Shown piece after piece: positions 61,782-64,000 of a stretch of 64,000 nt of DNA (within the stretch, counting starts at the first letter, position 1; each line of letters opens with the position of its first letter). The notes under the pieces are model-generated. The model saw only the letters and a program-made list of their open reading frames with translations, had not been told where the DNA came from and searched no databases. The DNA comes from CAIWHR01 sp963734085 (GTDB lineage Bacteria > Pseudomonadota > Gammaproteobacteria > Burkholderiales > Casimicrobiaceae). The position numbers and the translations under genes were made by a program. The stretch is taken from NCBI GenBank assembly GCA_963734085.1, contig CAVTFT010000017.1, positions 186,001 through 250,000 of the forward strand. The letters are read 5' to 3'.

Positions 61782-63257
61782 ATGAAACCCCTGTCGCTCG
61801 CGACGCTGGGCGACGTTCCCGAAACCGTCGCGCGTCCCGCCTATGACGTCGCCGCGGTCTCGGTCGGCATCGTCCATCTGGGCCTCGGGGCGTTCCACCG
61901 CGCGCATCAGGCCGTCTACACCGACAGCGCGCTCGCGCGCGATCCGCACTGGGGGATTTGCGGTGTAAGTCTCAAGACGCCCCGCGCGACGCGAGCGCTC
62001 GCGGCGCAGGATGGCCTGTACTCGGCGCTCGAGAAAAGCGCGGCGGGGTCGCGTGCATCCGTGATCGGCGCCGTGCGCGAGGCGCTGTTTCTCGGCACCG
62101 ACCGTGACCGCGTGTTCGGCCGCATCGCCGACCCCGCGGTGAAGGTTCTGACGCTGACCGTTACCGAGAAGGGCTATTGCCACGACCCGGCGACGGGGCA
62201 GCTCAATTTCGCGCATCCCGACGTCGTCCACGATCTGGCGCATCCGGAATCGCCGGCGAGCGCGCCAGGCGTCATCGTCGCGGGACTCGCCGCGCGCCGG
62301 AAAGCCGCGGCGGGCGCGATCACCGTCGTCTGCTGCGACAATCTTCCGCACAATGGTCGCACGGTGGAAGCCATCGTCGGCGCGTACGCGCGGGCACGCG
62401 CCCCGGCGCTCGCCGAATGGATCGGCGCGCACGCCACGTTTCCGTCGACGATGGTCGATCGCATCGTCCCGGCGACGACGGATGCCGATAGCGCCGAGGT
62501 GGCGCGAGTGCTGGGGGTCGCCGATGCCGTGCCGGTCGTGTTCGAGCCGTTCCGCCAGTGGGTGCTCGAGGATCGCTTCGTTGCGCCGCGCCCGGCATGG
62601 GAAGACGACGGCGCGCAATTCGTCGCGGACGTCGAACCGTTCGAGACGATGAAGCTGCGGCTCCTGAACGGCAGCCACTCGACGCTCGCGTATCTGGGTT
62701 TTCTTGCCGGCCACGACTACATCTGGCAGGCGTCATCCGACCCGCAGCTTGCAACGCTGATCGAACGGCAGATGACCGAGGAGATCGTGCCCACGCTGGT
62801 CGCGCCGCCGGCGACGGATCTCGCCGCGTACTGCGCGCAACTGCGCACGCGCTTTCGCAATCCCGCGTTGCCGCACCGGACGCAGCAGATCGCGATGGAC
62901 GGCTCGCAGAAGCTGCCGCAGCGGCTCCTCGGCACCGTGCGCGACCGGATCGCTGCCGGCGCGTCGTTCGCGCATCTCGCGCTGGCGGTCGCGGGCTGGA
63001 TCCGCTATGCGAGCGGGGTCGACGAGCGCGGCGGCGTCATTGCGGTGTCGGATCCGCTGGCGGCAACGTTTGCATCGATCGCGGCGACGTCGGGGCGCGA
63101 TCCTGCCACGGTCGCCGCAGGCTTTCTCGATCTTCGTCCGGTCTTCGGCGACCTCGCCGCCGACGCCGCGTTCCGCGCCGCGGTCACGCGTAATGTCGTC
63201 GCGCTGTTCCGCGACGGCGTCCGCGCAACGCTCGCCGATCATCTCGCCCGGGAGTGA
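61782..63257 (+). CDS. uxuB: Mannitol dehydrogenase-family reductase, likely fructuronate reductase
   Basis: 491 aa. The Rossmann opening VGIVHLGLGAFHRAHQAVYT near 29, TVTEKGYCHDP near 127, TFPSTMVDRIVP near 225 and the catalytic KLRLLNGSHSTLAYLG near 289 (Lys, Asn, His) define the MDH/UxuB/UxaB family. Family members reduce fructuronate, tagaturonate or fructose. The uxaC gene next door favours fructuronate reductase (glucuronate branch); mannitol 2-dehydrogenase is the main alternative. Confidence 0.8.
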   Translation: MKPLSLATLGDVPETVARPAYDVAAVSVGIVHLGLGAFHRAHQAVYTDSALARDPHWGICGVSLKTPRATRALAAQDGLYSALEKSAAGSRASVIGAVREALFLGTDRDRVFGRIADPAVKVLTLTVTEKGYCHDPATGQLNFAHPDVVHDLAHPESPASAPGVIVAGLAARRKAAAGAITVVCCDNLPHNGRTVEAIVGAYARARAPALAEWIGAHATFPSTMVDRIVPATTDADSAEVARVLGVADAVPVVFEPFRQWVLEDRFVAPRPAWEDDGAQFVADVEPFETMKLRLLNGSHSTLAYLGFLAGHDYIWQASSDPQLATLIERQMTEEIVPTLVAPPATDLAAYCAQLRTRFRNPALPHRTQQIAMDGSQKLPQRLLGTVRDRIAAGASFAHLALAVAGWIRYASGVDERGGVIAVSDPLAATFASIAATSGRDPATVAAGFLDLRPVFGDLAADAAFRAAVTRNVVALFRDGVRATLADHLARE

Positions 63258-63261
63258 ATCC

Positions 63262-64000
63262 ATGGCCCCGATCCCGCTCGTTCTCAATCCCGATCGCCTG
63301 TTTCCCGCCGATGCGACGACGCGCGAGCTCGCGCGAGCGCTCTACGGAACGGTGAAGGACCTCCCGATCGTGAGCCCCCATGGCCACACCGATCCGCAAT
63401 GGTTCGCCGACGACGCGCCGTTCGCGAATGCGTCGGCGCTGTTCATCACGCCCGACCACTACGTGTTCCGCATGCTCTACAGCCAAGGCGTCGCGCTCGA
63501 CGATCTCGGCATTCCGCGCAAGGACGGCGGGACCGTGGAGCAGGATGCGCGCAAGATCTGGCGGACTTTCGCCGCGCATTACCACGTGTTTCGCGGCACG
63601 CCGACGAGGCTGTGGCTCGATCACGCGTTCGCGACGGTGTTCGGCATCGGCGAGCGACTGACGCCGGAATCGGCCGACCGCTGCTTCGACCGCATCAATG
63701 CCTGTCTCGCGCAACCGGAATTCCGCCCGCGGGCGCTCTACGAGCGGTTCAACATCGAGGTGCTGGCGACCACCGAATCGCCGCTCGATCCGCTCGCGCA
63801 GCACGCGAAGATCCGCGTGTCGGGCTGGAAAGGGCGCGTCATCACCGCGTACCGGCCCGATCCCGTCGTCGACCCCGAGTTCGACGGCTTCAGCGACAAC
63901 GTGCATGCGCTTGCTGCCCTGACTGGCGAGAACACGGCGACGTGGCGCGGCTATCTCGCCGCGCACAGGAGCCGCCGCGCGTTCTTCAAGACGATGGGCG
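63262..64000 (+). CDS. uxaC: Glucuronate isomerase (partial, runs off the window end)
   Basis: First 246 residues (MAPIPLVLNPDRLFPADATT...). The opening VSPHGHTDPQWFADDAPF near 37 has the metal-binding His-x-His of uronate isomerases; LFITPDHYVFRMLYSQG and IWRTFAAHYHVFRGTPTRLW are family-typical. The frame is open to base 64000. UxaC converts glucuronate to fructuronate, the substrate of UxuB, so these two genes form consecutive steps. It starts five bases after uxuB. Confidence 0.9.
   Translation, partial: MAPIPLVLNPDRLFPADATTRELARALYGTVKDLPIVSPHGHTDPQWFADDAPFANASALFITPDHYVFRMLYSQGVALDDLGIPRKDGGTVEQDARKIWRTFAAHYHVFRGTPTRLWLDHAFATVFGIGERLTPESADRCFDRINACLAQPEFRPRALYERFNIEVLATTESPLDPLAQHAKIRVSGWKGRVITAYRPDPVVDPEFDGFSDNVHALAALTGENTATWRGYLAAHRSRRAFFKTMG

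Overview
The window reads as a chromosomal segment of a GC-rich betaproteobacterium, probably in or near Burkholderiales. The support is the set of housekeeping blocks (ribBA-ribH-nusB-thiL-pgpA, recA-recX-alaS, ispD-ispF, ompR-envZ, glcDEF), a caa3-type oxidase with cytochrome c fused to subunit II, and several intergenic repeat types familiar from that group. No rRNA, tRNA, CRISPR array, transposase or phage gene was seen. The assignment is by gene content only; no phylogeny was run.

Layout. 1-780: outer-membrane barrel gene with two frameshifts. 1080-5947: riboflavin/NusB/ThiL/PgpA block ending in an acetyltransferase and PncC, tightly coupled. 5991-10378: recA (promoter holds a GAAC-N4-GTTC palindrome), recX, alaS. 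10428-13914: thioesterase, VOC protein, comEC. 13915-17562: long direct repeats, yceI, a secreted protein with a duplicated ESGWG domain, an orphan TRAP binding protein. 17569-21396: M14 deacylase and argE, a PQQ-type sugar dehydrogenase, a Tyr/Gly-rich exported protein. 21629-28273: peptide-binding protein, aldehyde dehydrogenase, frameshifted cyclase-like gene and SDR in one unit, then a TetR regulator and a CoA-transferase. 28459-35732: DsrE protein and the glycolate oxidase region. 35758-37763: GNAT, ispD and ispF linked by translated repeats. 37874-41615: envZ/ompR, a divergent Spy/CpxP-like gene with a tandem GTAAC site between them, and a small membrane protein. 41756-49182: caa3 oxidase and a CopD/cytochrome c/SCO-like fusion. 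49364-53900: TonB-like protein, hybrid kinase with NarL-type regulator, an unrecognised winged-helix protein. 53989-56269: BepA-like protease and MoaC. 56545-64000: FadR-type regulator, a complete ABC importer, a UxuB-like reductase and the start of uxaC, which runs off the end.

Two threads stand out. At six or seven junctions a micro-ORF starts on the upstream stop codon, and at five of them its stop overlaps the next start (ATGA at both ends in most cases). At ispD and ispF the micro-ORF is a repeat of about 87-102 bp ending in a G-run, CACAC and then ATG, so the repeat seems to carry its own ribosome-binding site. The right-hand operon joins uronate enzymes to a spermidine-class ABC importer, with a TTGT-N3-ACAA operator just before the binding-protein gene and a 19-bp hairpin just after it.
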